Shown here in pieces: positions 16,043-24,430 of a stretch of 64,000 nucleotides of DNA (its first letter is position 1; each line of letters begins with the position of its first letter). Below the pieces are notes generated by a model. The model had not been told where the DNA came from. It made no database searches and saw only the letters and a list, made by a program, of their open reading frames with translations. The stretch is from contig NZ_WEGJ01000001.1 of NCBI RefSeq assembly GCF_009604385.1, forward strand, positions 372,001-436,000, given 5' to 3'. Origin of the DNA: Streptomyces smaragdinus (lineage in GTDB: Bacteria > Actinomycetota > Actinomycetes > Streptomycetales > Streptomycetaceae). A program made the position numbers and the translations under genes.

Positions 16043-17545
16043 GTGACGGTGGGCGACGGTGCCGCCGCGCGGATGGGCGGGCGGGCCTGGGCCCTGCTGC
16101 TCGTCCTGTGCGGGACGATCTTCCTGGAGGGCATCGATGTCGCGATGCTCGCCGTCGCGATCCCGACCGTCCGGGCCGATCTGGGCCTGAGTACCGGGAC
16201 CGCGGCCTGGGTGATGAGCGGCTACGTGCTGGGCTACGCCGGGTTCACGCTGCTCGGCGGGCGCGCGGCCGATCTGCTGGGCCGGCGGCGGATGCTGCTG
16301 GGCTGGCTGGGCGTCTTCGTGGTGTTCTCCGCGCTGGGCGGCTTCGCGACCGAGGGCTGGATGCTGGTGGTGGCGCGGTTCGTCACCGGTGTCTCGGCGG
16401 CGTTCATGACGCCCGCCGCCATGTCGATCATCACGACGTCCTATCCGGCGGGCCCGCAGCGCGAGCGCGCGCTGATCGTCTTCGGGGGCGTCGGCGGGGG
16501 CGGCTTCTCCCTGGGGCTGATCGTCGGCGGGCTGCTGACGGGGCTCGGCTGGCGCTGGGTCTTCTTCGCGCCGGTGTTCCTGGCCGGGGCGGTGCTCCTC
16601 GCGGCGCGGCGGCTGGTGCCGGCCGAGGAGCGGCCGGAGCCGGTGCGGCGGGGGTTCGACCTGGCCGGTGCGGCCAGCGCCGCCGGGGCGATGCTGCTGC
16701 TCGCCTGCGGCATCGTACGGCTCGAGCACGGCCGCAGCGGACTCTGGCTCACCGCCGGGGCGTTCGGGGCGGGGCTGGTCCTGCTGGCGGCGTTCCTGGT
16801 GGTCGAGCGGCGGGCGCGGACGCCTCTGGTGCGGCTGGGGATCTTCCGTAATGCCTCGATGGTGCGGGCCGATGTCGCCGCGATGCTGTTCCTGGGCTCG
16901 TTCTTCGGTTTCCAGTTCGTCGTCACCCTCTATCTGCAGGAGCTGCGAGGCTGGTCGTCGCTGCGGACGGCCCTCGCGCTGATCGTGATGGGCTGCGACG
17001 CGGTGCTGGCGCCGCTGCTCACGCCGCGTCTGGTACGCCGGTGGGGCAACGGCCGGGTGATCCTCGCCGGGTTCGTGCTGGCGGTCGTGGGGTACGGGCT
17101 GTTCCTTCCCATGGGGATGGACCGGTCGTACGCGGCGATGTTCCCGACGCTGGCCCTGTCGGGTGTGGCGTTCGCCCTGGCCTACGGGCCGCTGACCATC
17201 GCCGCGACCGAGGACGTGGGGCCGCGGGAGCAGGGGCTGGCCGGCGGGCTGCTCTACACCTTCACCCAGTTCGGCGCCGCGGTCGGCATCTCCGCGGTGA
17301 CCGCGGTGTACGGGCTGGCCGTCGCCGGGAGCGACGGCTCGCCCGGGGAGGTGCTGGCGGCGTACCGGACGGCGCTCCTCGTACCGGTGGCGATGACGGT
17401 GGTGGGCGCCGCGGTGTCCGCCGTCGGGCTGCGTACGCCGCGCGGGTCGGTCAGCGTGCGGTCAGGACCGCGTGGACCTTCAGCGCCAGATGGACCTGGA
17501 GCGCCTGGTCGGCATGCTTCCAGTGCGGACCCAGCAGGGCTGTGA
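16043..17545 (+). CDS. MFS transporter, DHA2 drug:H+ antiporter type
   Basis: The 500-aa integral membrane protein has about 14 hydrophobic segments, the number usual for the DHA2 family. It carries motif A-like GGRAADLLGRRRMLLG after helix two and a PAAMSIITTSYP signature in helix five. These exporters extrude drugs or metabolites using the proton gradient. GTG at 16043 follows GAGGG; a GTG two codons later is possible. The last 31 codons overlap, antiparallel, the 3' end of the PucR-type regulator gene. The substrate is unknown; a C-terminal Pro/Ser-rich tail is hydrophilic. Confidence 0.9.
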   Translation: MTVGDGAAARMGGRAWALLLVLCGTIFLEGIDVAMLAVAIPTVRADLGLSTGTAAWVMSGYVLGYAGFTLLGGRAADLLGRRRMLLGWLGVFVVFSALGGFATEGWMLVVARFVTGVSAAFMTPAAMSIITTSYPAGPQRERALIVFGGVGGGGFSLGLIVGGLLTGLGWRWVFFAPVFLAGAVLLAARRLVPAEERPEPVRRGFDLAGAASAAGAMLLLACGIVRLEHGRSGLWLTAGAFGAGLVLLAAFLVVERRARTPLVRLGIFRNASMVRADVAAMLFLGSFFGFQFVVTLYLQELRGWSSLRTALALIVMGCDAVLAPLLTPRLVRRWGNGRVILAGFVLAVVGYGLFLPMGMDRSYAAMFPTLALSGVAFALAYGPLTIAATEDVGPREQGLAGGLLYTFTQFGAAVGISAVTAVYGLAVAGSDGSPGEVLAAYRTALLVPVAMTVVGAAVSAVGLRTPRGSVSVRSGPRGPSAPDGPGAPGRHASSADPAGL

Positions 17546-19379
17546 CCCGGTCCATGCGCTGGTAGAGCGTGTTGATGTGGATGTAGAGGGCGGCGGCGGT
17601 GCGGGTGAGGTTGGCGTCGTTGGCGTAGTACGTGAGGAGGGTGCGGGCCAGTTCGCCGCCGCGCTGGGCGTCGTACTCCAGGACCGGGCCCAGCACCCGG
17701 TGCACGAAGCGGCGCAGTTCGTCGCGGCCGGTGGCGTGGAACAGCAGCCCGTACACGCCGAGTTCGCCGGCGGTGGCGCCCTCGCCGTCGCGGTCCAGGG
17801 CCAGCAGGACGTCCAGGCAGCGGGTCGCGTCGCGGTGGGCCTCCGCCACGGCCTCCGTGCCGGGGGCGGCCGGGGCGGCGCCGACGGTCACCGGGACCTC
17901 GACGGCGTCGCTGAGGTGGCGGGCCAGGGCGCCGGGGTCGGCGTCGCCGGGGAGGAGGACCACGACGTCGCCCCGGTACTCCCCCGCCAGCCCCCCGGCG
18001 CGCACGGCGTAGGGGGCGGCGGCGTCGGCGATGCGGCGGCGGTGGCGGCCGTCGCGGGCGCGGGCGGCGAACACCGTGTGCGGGCGGCCCAGGGCCACGC
18101 CCATGAGGGTGGCGCGGCGGCGCAGGCCCTCGGGGTCGCGGTGCGGGTTGCCGAGGAGGTCCTCGAGGAGTTCGCCGTGGAGGCGGTGCTCGGCCTCGGT
18201 GACGGCGCGTTCGCTGAGCAGCATCAGGGCGGTGACGAGCGCGGCGCGTTCCAGGGACCGGATGTCGCTGCTGTCGGGGGTGGCCCGGACGAGGAGCAGG
18301 ACGCCCAGGGCCTCGCCGCCGGCCACGATGGGGGTGGCGCACGCGGCGCCGGTCTTGCGGGTGCGGCGGGCCTCTGCGGACAGGACGCCGGCCTCCCGTA
18401 CGGCCTGGGCGGCGGGTGAGTCCTCGGGCAGGGCGCCGCTCGCGCGGGCCGCCTCGACGAGGGGGTCGTCGCCGGCGGCGGCCAGGGTGCGGCGCTGGGC
18501 GTCGAGGACCAGGATGCTGCCGCCGAGGACGTCGGCGAGGGTGGCGGCGACGTCGGGCAGGCCGGCGCCGTCCAGGACGATGCCGATCAGCCGTTCGTGC
18601 AGGGCGGCGGCCTGTTCGATGGACTCGCTGTGGGCCTGGATGAGGGTGTTGGCCTCGGTCAGCTCCTCGACGGCCCGGCGGACGTCCTGGAAGAGGGTGG
18701 CGTTCTCGATGGCGATGGCCGCGTGGTTGGCCAGCGACACCAGCAGCGCCACCTCGTGGTCGGAGAACGGGCGGCTGTAGCGGTTGGCGGACATCAGCAC
18801 GCCGATGACCCGGTCGCCGAGGGCGAGGGGGACGCCCTGGATGGAGACGATCCCCTCGCCGTCCACGATGTCGTCGATGATGTGGTCGAAGCGGGCGTCG
18901 GCGATGTAGTCGGCCGTGGCGTACGGCACGGCGTCCTTGGCGACCAGCCCGCCGAGCCCGGCGCCGAGCGGCAGACGGGTCTGTTTGAACGCGTCGGTGC
19001 GGATGCCGTCGGTGACCCGCATGTAGGTGTCGCCGCGCCGGGCGTCGTTGAGCATCAGATACGCCACGTCCGTGCCCAGCAGCGCCCTCGCCCGGCGGAC
19101 GATCGCCTGGAGGACGGCCTCCAGGTCGCGCAGCGACGACAGGTCGCCGGCCGTCTCGTAGAGCGCGGCGAGTTCGCTCTCGTGCCGGCTCTGCTCCTCC
19201 AGCCGGGCCCGTACCCGCAGCGCGTCGTCCACCAGCGGCGCCAGCCACTCGCGGTCCCCGGCGGGCGCCCGGTCGAGCAGCGCGTGGTAGACCTCGGCGG
19301 GCGCGTCCTCGCGCAGCAGGCGCAGGAGTTCGCCGGCGGGGCCGGCGCCGGCCCGCGCGGGAACGGTGGTGTGCTCCAC
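17451..19379 (-). CDS. GAF-domain PucR-family transcription regulator
   Basis: The 642-aa protein starts with a helical segment and a GAF domain at about 70-235 (ALLGTDVAYLMLNDARRGD, then VSIQGVPLALGDRVIGVLMSANR). It continues with a coiled linker, a second sensor-like region (about 290-400) and a C-terminal PucR/CdaR helix-turn-helix (LARTLLTYYANDANLTRTAA, then YIHINTLYQRMDRV). Such regulators sense small molecules and activate catabolic or transport genes. It lies just upstream of, and on the same strand order as, the HAAT importer genes, which are its probable targets. GTG at 19379 is chosen for the GAGGAG ribosome site. Its 3' end overlaps the convergent MFS gene by 95 bp. Confidence 0.9.
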   Translation of the reverse strand: MEHTTVPARAGAGPAGELLRLLREDAPAEVYHALLDRAPAGDREWLAPLVDDALRVRARLEEQSRHESELAALYETAGDLSSLRDLEAVLQAIVRRARALLGTDVAYLMLNDARRGDTYMRVTDGIRTDAFKQTRLPLGAGLGGLVAKDAVPYATADYIADARFDHIIDDIVDGEGIVSIQGVPLALGDRVIGVLMSANRYSRPFSDHEVALLVSLANHAAIAIENATLFQDVRRAVEELTEANTLIQAHSESIEQAAALHERLIGIVLDGAGLPDVAATLADVLGGSILVLDAQRRTLAAAGDDPLVEAARASGALPEDSPAAQAVREAGVLSAEARRTRKTGAACATPIVAGGEALGVLLLVRATPDSSDIRSLERAALVTALMLLSERAVTEAEHRLHGELLEDLLGNPHRDPEGLRRRATLMGVALGRPHTVFAARARDGRHRRRIADAAAPYAVRAGGLAGEYRGDVVVLLPGDADPGALARHLSDAVEVPVTVGAAPAAPGTEAVAEAHRDATRCLDVLLALDRDGEGATAGELGVYGLLFHATGRDELRRFVHRVLGPVLEYDAQRGGELARTLLTYYANDANLTRTAAALYIHINTLYQRMDRVTALLGPHWKHADQALQVHLALKVHAVLTAR

Positions 19380-19405
19380 GGCAGCTCCTCTCCCTCCGGT
19401 CGGTC

Positions 19406-20452
19406 CTACGGCGCCGACGCCGACACCGGCTCGGTCGCGGTCTCCTCCTCGTGGTCGTGTACGAGGCCCGGCTCCGGGTCCTCGCCGGCGGGGTCGTCCC
19501 GCCGCCGGAGCAGATGGCTGACCGTACCCCACACGCCGCGCCGGAAGAGGAGGACGACGGCGATGAAGATCCCGCCGGTGACCAGCTGTGTCTGCTCGAA
19601 ACCGGACGTCGACAGCCAGTCCTCCAGCCGCACCACGGCCGCCGCGCCCACCAGGCTCCCCCACAGGGTGCCGATGCCGCCCAGGACGGTCATCACGACG
19701 ACCTTCCCGGACGTCGTCCAGTACACCTCCTGCAGCGAGGCGAACCCGTGGTTCATCGCGTACAGCCCGCCCGCCAGCCCCGACAGGAACGCGGAGGCGA
19801 CGAACACGACCACCTTGTAGCGGTCCGCGGAGTAGCCCAGCGCCCGGACCCGCGCCGGGTTGTCGCGGATGCCGGCGGCGACCCGGCCGAACGGGGAGTG
19901 CACGATCCGCCAGGCGGCGAGGAGGCCGAGCAGCACCACCGGCAGCGCGTAGTAGTAGTAGACGAAGGAGTCGGTGAGGTCCACGCCGGGCAGGTCGCGG
20001 GGGATGTTCTGGAGCCCGTTCTCGCCGCCGGTGACCGAGCCCCACTGGTTGGCGGTGAAGTAGATCAGCTGGGCGAAGGCCAGGGTGACCATGGCGAAGT
20101 AGATGCCGCTGCGGCGCACCGCCAGCCAGCCGATGGGCAGCGCGATCACCGCCGCGGCCACCGCGCCGCCCAGCACGGCCACGTAGAACGGCAGCCCGCT
20201 GTGGATGGCGATGAGCCCGGTGGCGTACGCGGAGCTGCCCCAGAACGCGGCGTGCCCGAAGGACAGCAGGCCCGCGTGGCCCAGCAGCAGGTCGAAGGCC
20301 ACGGCGAAGAGCCCCCAGCACAGGATGTCCGCGGCCACCGGCGGGTACAGCACCCACGGCAGCCCGAACACCGCGACCAGTCCGGCGGCGAGCAGGGCGG
20401 CGCGCACCCACAGGGGCCGGGCGTGCAGCCGGCGCGACAGCGCGACGATCAT
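19406..20452 (-). CDS. HAAT-family ABC permease, LivM type
   Basis: A 348-aa permease with about nine hydrophobic segments and the LivM signature GHAGLLSFGHAAFWGSSAYA near residue 58. RIVHSPFGRVAAGIRDNPARVRALGYS near residue 190 is the cytoplasmic loop that meets the ATPases. The C-terminus is charged (RRRDDPAGEDPEPG). ATG at 20452 overlaps the TGA of the LivH gene (ATGA), so translation is coupled. The system is of the branched-chain-amino-acid/amide/urea class; the ligand is not known. The large unrelated frame upstream is not part of the gene. Confidence 0.92.
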   Translation of the reverse strand: MIVALSRRLHARPLWVRAALLAAGLVAVFGLPWVLYPPVAADILCWGLFAVAFDLLLGHAGLLSFGHAAFWGSSAYATGLIAIHSGLPFYVAVLGGAVAAAVIALPIGWLAVRRSGIYFAMVTLAFAQLIYFTANQWGSVTGGENGLQNIPRDLPGVDLTDSFVYYYYALPVVLLGLLAAWRIVHSPFGRVAAGIRDNPARVRALGYSADRYKVVVFVASAFLSGLAGGLYAMNHGFASLQEVYWTTSGKVVVMTVLGGIGTLWGSLVGAAAVVRLEDWLSTSGFEQTQLVTGGIFIAVVLLFRRGVWGTVSHLLRRRDDPAGEDPEPGLVHDHEEETATEPVSASAP

Positions 20453-21315
20453 GCGTGCTCCTCCTTGCCGAACAGGCCGGCGGGACGGACCAGCAGCACC
20501 ACGGCCATCAGGAGGAAGACCGAGGTCTGGGAGAGGACGGGGACGTAGAGGTTGCCGAGGGCCTGGAGCATGCCGATGGCGAAGCCGGCGAGCACCGACC
20601 CGAACACCGAGCCGAGGCCGCCGATGACGACGACCGCGAAGACCACGATGATCAGGTCGGAGCCCATCGCGGGGTTCACCGCGCGCATCGGTGTCGCCAG
20701 CACCCCGGCGAGGCCCGCGAGGGCCACGCCGAAACCGAAGACGGGGGTGATCCACCGTCCGGTGTTGATGCCGAACGCGCGGGTCGTCTCGGGCCGTTCG
20801 GTCGACGCCCGCACCACGGTGCCGATCCGGGTGCGGGTGAGGAGCAGCCAGACGCCGGTGCAGACGGCGAGCGAGACGGCGAGCGCGAAGACCTGGTACT
20901 TGGGGAAGTCGAACAGGCCCAGGTCCACGGAGCCCGGGAAGGGCGCGTGGTCGTACGGCTGGGAGTGGGAGCCGTACGTCATGCTCAGCAGGTCCTGCGC
21001 CACCAGGGCGATGCCGAAGGTGAGCAGGAAGTTGTAGAGCGGGTCGAGGGCGGTCAGCCGGTGGACGAACGCACGCTCCACCACCATGCCGCCGGCGGCG
21101 AGCACCACCGGGACGATCAGCAGTGCCCACCAGAAGCCGAGTCCGGCTTTGTCGGCCAGGACCACCGCGCCGAAGGCGCCCAGGGTGTAGACGGCGCCGT
21201 GCGCGAAGTTCACCACGCGCAGCATGCCGAAGATCACGGCGAGGCCGAGGGCCAGCAGGGCGTAGAAGCTGCCGCTGACCAGGCCGTTGAAGGCCTGTTG
21301 CAGGAAGGAGGTCAT
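20449..21315 (-). CDS. HAAT-family ABC permease, LivH type
   Basis: The 288-aa membrane protein has the LivH signature ALGLAVIFGMLRVVNFAHGA at about 22-41 and TRTRIGTVVRASTERPETTRAFGIN near residue 160, which couples to the ATPase. About eight helices are visible. It lies 14 bp downstream of the substrate-binding protein gene and overlaps the LivM gene by 4 bp. Start ATG at 21315. Confidence 0.93.
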   Translation of the reverse strand: MTSFLQQAFNGLVSGSFYALLALGLAVIFGMLRVVNFAHGAVYTLGAFGAVVLADKAGLGFWWALLIVPVVLAAGGMVVERAFVHRLTALDPLYNFLLTFGIALVAQDLLSMTYGSHSQPYDHAPFPGSVDLGLFDFPKYQVFALAVSLAVCTGVWLLLTRTRIGTVVRASTERPETTRAFGINTGRWITPVFGFGVALAGLAGVLATPMRAVNPAMGSDLIIVVFAVVVIGGLGSVFGSVLAGFAIGMLQALGNLYVPVLSQTSVFLLMAVVLLVRPAGLFGKEEHA

Positions 21316-21329
21316 GGCCGGGGGTCCAC

Positions 21330-22577
21330 TCAGCTCATCGAGCAGTCGGGCGAGGGCGCGTCGAAGGCCTCGGCGGCGGGGATGGTCTTGACGGGCTCGG
21401 TGTAGTCCTCGGCCTCGGTGGCCTTCGCCGGGTCCTTGACCTTCACCAGGTACGCGTCGTGCACCACGCGGTGGTCCTCGGCGCGGATGGTGGCGTTGCG
21501 GGCGAAGAAGTCGTTGAACTCGGCCCCGTCGAGCTTCTTGGACACGTCCTCCGCCTTGTCGGTGCCTGCCTGCTGCACGGCCTCGAGGTAGCGGGTGGCG
21601 GCGGAGTAGTCGGCGGCCTGGACGAACGTGGGGCGGACCCCGGTCTTGTCCTTGAAGCGGTCGGCCCAGGCCTTGGCCTCGTCGTCCAGGCTCCAGTACC
21701 AGGCGGTGGTGAAGCTGGTGCCGGCGAGCTTGTCGGCGCCGATGGCCTTGATGTCGGAGTCGAAGAGCAGGCCGATGGCCAGCCCGATCCCGGCGTCCTT
21801 CAGCTTGAACTGCTCGTACTGCTTGACGACGTTGGCCAGGTCGCCGCCGGCCTGCAGGGCGCCGAGGATGTCGGGCTTGGGCTTCATCGCCTTGGCCTTG
21901 AGCAGGAAGGTGGAGTAGTTGTCGGCGGGGAACGGGGTCGGGTCGCCGGCGACGATCTTCCCGCCGGCGCCGGTGACGGCGGCGGAGAACTTCTTCTGCA
22001 TGTCCTGCCCGAACGCGTAGTCCGGGTAGATGGTGTACCAGTTCTTCCCGCCCTGCTTCGCGACCGCGGCGCCGGTGCCCTGGGCGAGCATGTAGGCGTC
22101 GTAGGCGTAGGCGTAGGTGTACGGGTTACAGGTCTTGCCGGCGAGTTCGGTGGTCGCGGCGCCGGTGTTGAAGTACAGCTTCTTGACCTGGCCGGCGACG
22201 GTCTGCACGGCGAGGGCGGCGGAGGAGGTCGGCACGTCGAAGAGGGCGTCGGCCTTGCGGCGTTCGTACATCTCCTTGGCCTGGGTGTTGGCGATCTCCG
22301 GCTTGTTCTGGTGGTCGGCCTTGATGACCTCGATGTCGTCGGTGACGGCCTTGTCGCCGTACTTCTTCCTGAAGTCGGCGACGGCCATCTCCACCGCGGC
22401 GACGGAGTTGGCGCCGGCGAGGTCGGCGTAGACGCCGGACAGGTCGGTGAGCACGCCCAGCACGATCTTGTCGTCGCTGATCTTCCCGCCGCCGGAGCTG
22501 GGGCCGCCCCCGCCGCAGCCCGCGAGCAGGGTGCCGGCCGCGACGGCGGCGAAGGTGGATACGAGTCTGCGCTTCAT
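21330..22577 (-). CDS. HAAT-family substrate-binding lipoprotein
   Basis: A 415-aa lipoprotein with lipobox LLAGC (Cys21) and Gly-rich linker, then a type I periplasmic-binding fold (IVLGVLTDLSGVYADLAG, later YPDYAFGQDM). It belongs to the Leu/Ile/Val-binding family that also covers urea, amides and aromatic acids. ATG at 22577 (MKRRLVST) follows GGAGG with 8-base spacing. The predicted mature domain contains two Cys (CNPYTYAYAYDAY and the C-terminal DCSMS) that might pair. Ligand unknown; aromatic or short-chain acids are suggested only by the neighbouring esterases. Confidence 0.92.
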   Translation of the reverse strand: MKRRLVSTFAAVAAGTLLAGCGGGGPSSGGGKISDDKIVLGVLTDLSGVYADLAGANSVAAVEMAVADFRKKYGDKAVTDDIEVIKADHQNKPEIANTQAKEMYERRKADALFDVPTSSAALAVQTVAGQVKKLYFNTGAATTELAGKTCNPYTYAYAYDAYMLAQGTGAAVAKQGGKNWYTIYPDYAFGQDMQKKFSAAVTGAGGKIVAGDPTPFPADNYSTFLLKAKAMKPKPDILGALQAGGDLANVVKQYEQFKLKDAGIGLAIGLLFDSDIKAIGADKLAGTSFTTAWYWSLDDEAKAWADRFKDKTGVRPTFVQAADYSAATRYLEAVQQAGTDKAEDVSKKLDGAEFNDFFARNATIRAEDHRVVHDAYLVKVKDPAKATEAEDYTEPVKTIPAAEAFDAPSPDCSMS

Positions 22578-22626
22578 GGGTGGAGCCTCCAGGTCAAGGA
22601 ACAAGGGGGGTGCGGGTGGGAGGGGG

Positions 22627-23325
22627 TCACAGTCCGAGGTGGGCAAGGAGTTCGTCCTCGCGGCTGCTGACGCCCGCGTTGTCCAGCTCCAGGGCGATCC
22701 GGCCCTGGGAGAGGAGGTAGTGGCGGTCGGCGACGGTGGCGGCGAAGCGGAGGTTCTGCTCGACGAGGAGGACGGCGACGCCGTGTTCCTTCGCCTCGCG
22801 GAGGATCTCCCCGATGCGCTGGACGATCACCGGGGCGAGGCCCTCGGTGGGTTCGTCGCACAGCAGCAGCCGGGCGCCGGTGCGCAGCACGCGGGCCAGG
22901 GCGAGCATCTGCTGTTCGCCGCCGGAGAGCTTGGTGCCCGGGGAGCGGCGGCGGGCGGCGAGCACGGGGAAGGTGTCGTAGATCCGCTCCAGGGGCCACG
23001 GCGCGGGGCCGTCGGTGGTGAGGGCGGGCAGGGTGAGGTTCTCGTGGACGGTCAGCGTCGCGTACATGCCGCGGTCGTCGGGTACGTAGCCCAGGCCCAG
23101 GCGGGCGCGGCGGTGCGCGGGCAGTCGGGTGATGTCGCGGCCGTCGAGGTGGACGGTGCCGGTGGGCCGCGGGTGCAGGCCCATCAGGCAGCGCAGCAGG
23201 GTGGTCTTGCCGGCGCCGTTGCGGCCCACGAGGGTGACGACTTCGCCGGCGCCGATCGTCAGATCGACGTCGTGCAGGACCTCGGCTTCTCCGTAGCGGG
23301 CGCCCATGCCCTTGATCTCAAGCAA
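22627..23325 (-). CDS. HAAT-family ABC ATPase, LivF type
   Basis: The 232-aa ATPase shows Walker A GRNGAGKTT, the LivF-type GYVPDDRGMYATLTVHENL, signature LSGGEQQ and Walker B LLLCDEPTEGLAP. I choose TTG at 23325 because the family begins LLEIKGMGARYGEAEVL and the start then overlaps the LivG stop by 8 bp; a GTG at 23355 would add 10 untypical residues. It works with the LivG-type ATPase on the two permeases. Confidence 0.9.
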   Translation of the reverse strand: MLEIKGMGARYGEAEVLHDVDLTIGAGEVVTLVGRNGAGKTTLLRCLMGLHPRPTGTVHLDGRDITRLPAHRRARLGLGYVPDDRGMYATLTVHENLTLPALTTDGPAPWPLERIYDTFPVLAARRRSPGTKLSGGEQQMLALARVLRTGARLLLCDEPTEGLAPVIVQRIGEILREAKEHGVAVLLVEQNLRFAATVADRHYLLSQGRIALELDNAGVSSREDELLAHLGL

Positions 23326-24076
23326 CCTCGGCTCCCAGATAGGCCTCGACGACACGGGGATCGGTCTTCACCTGCTCGTACGGGCCCTCGGCGAGGATTT
23401 CCCCGCGCTGCAGGACCGTGACGGTGTCGGCGAGGGTGCCGACGACGCTCATGTTGTGTTCGACCATGACGACGGTGCGTCCGGCGCGGATCCGGCCGAC
23501 CAGTTCGACGGTCCGCTCGACGTCCTCCAGGCCCATCCCGGCGGTGGGCTCGTCGAGCAGCAGGACCTTGGGGTCCAGGGCGAGTGCGAGGGCCAGCTCC
23601 AGGGAGCGTTTCTGCCCGTACGGCAGGGCTCCCGCCGCCCGCTCGGCGACCTTCTCCAGGCCGACCTCGGCGAGGAGTTCGCGGGCCCGGGCGGTGAAGC
23701 GGCTCATGCGCTTCTCCGACACCCACAGGCGCCGGCCCAGCCCGGTGCCGGCCTGCAGCGCCAGCTCGACGTGCTCGCGGGCCGTCATCTGCGGGAAGAG
23801 GCTGGTGACCTGGAAGGACCGGGCGACGCCGAGCCGGGCGATGCGCTCGGGCGGGGCGCCGGTGATGTCCCTGCCGTCGAGTTCGATACGGCCGGAGGTG
23901 GCCGGGAGGAATCCGGTGAGCAGGTTGAACAGGGTGGTCTTGCCGGCCCCGTTGGGGCCGACGAGGGCGTGGACGGTGCCCTGGAGTACGGCGAGGTCCA
24001 CACCGGACACGGCGTGGAATCCGTTGAACTCCTTGCCCAGTTGGTGCGTACGCAGGACGGCATGGCGCAGTGTCAT
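23318..24076 (-). CDS. HAAT-family ABC ATPase, LivG type
   Basis: A 252-aa ATPase with Walker A GPNGAGKTT, the LivG-typical GVARSFQVTSLFPQMTARE, the ALPYGQKRSLELALAL signature variant and Walker B LLLDEPTAGM. ATG at 24076 is preceded by GAGG. It is the first gene of the transporter unit on the minus strand, followed by LivF, the binding protein, LivH and LivM types. A divergent secreted hydrolase gene lies upstream. Confidence 0.93.
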   Translation of the reverse strand: MTLRHAVLRTHQLGKEFNGFHAVSGVDLAVLQGTVHALVGPNGAGKTTLFNLLTGFLPATSGRIELDGRDITGAPPERIARLGVARSFQVTSLFPQMTAREHVELALQAGTGLGRRLWVSEKRMSRFTARARELLAEVGLEKVAERAAGALPYGQKRSLELALALALDPKVLLLDEPTAGMGLEDVERTVELVGRIRAGRTVVMVEHNMSVVGTLADTVTVLQRGEILAEGPYEQVKTDPRVVEAYLGAEVA

Positions 24077-24430
24077 GGTGGCCTCGGGTGGACCGGCGGG
24101 GGAACGCGGACCGGCGGGGGTACCGGCGCGGTGGGAAGCGGTGGCCGGCGGCTGCCGACGTGTCGATGACGGTAGAGACGGGGGACGGCGGCGGCTACGG
24201 AGGGAAACTCCACAAGCCACTCGGCACCGGTGTGGCTCTCCTCCACCCCGGCCGATCGGGCTCCACGCCGTGCGGTGGACGTGTGCTCCAGCGCGGCGGG
24301 TACGGGACTGTGGCTCTTCTCCGTGGCCCCCGGGTACGGGGGCCGCCCACCATGTGCGCCACGGCCATCACGCGGGCGCCGCGACGCGCGCCCCGGCACC
24401 CGTACCCGTATCCGCACCCGAGAGGAACCC
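24077..24430. other. Divergent intergenic region, no gene
   Basis: About 350 bases between the LivG-type ATPase and the secreted hydrolase gene. Both promoters should be here. I see no gene, no strong inverted repeat and no clear -35/-10 pair. Confidence 0.4.

Noticed and set aside
22627-23355. GTG at 23355 as the LivF-type start
   Set aside because: It would add residues untypical of the family; the TTG at 23325 fits the LivF N-terminus and the overlap pattern better, though not proven.
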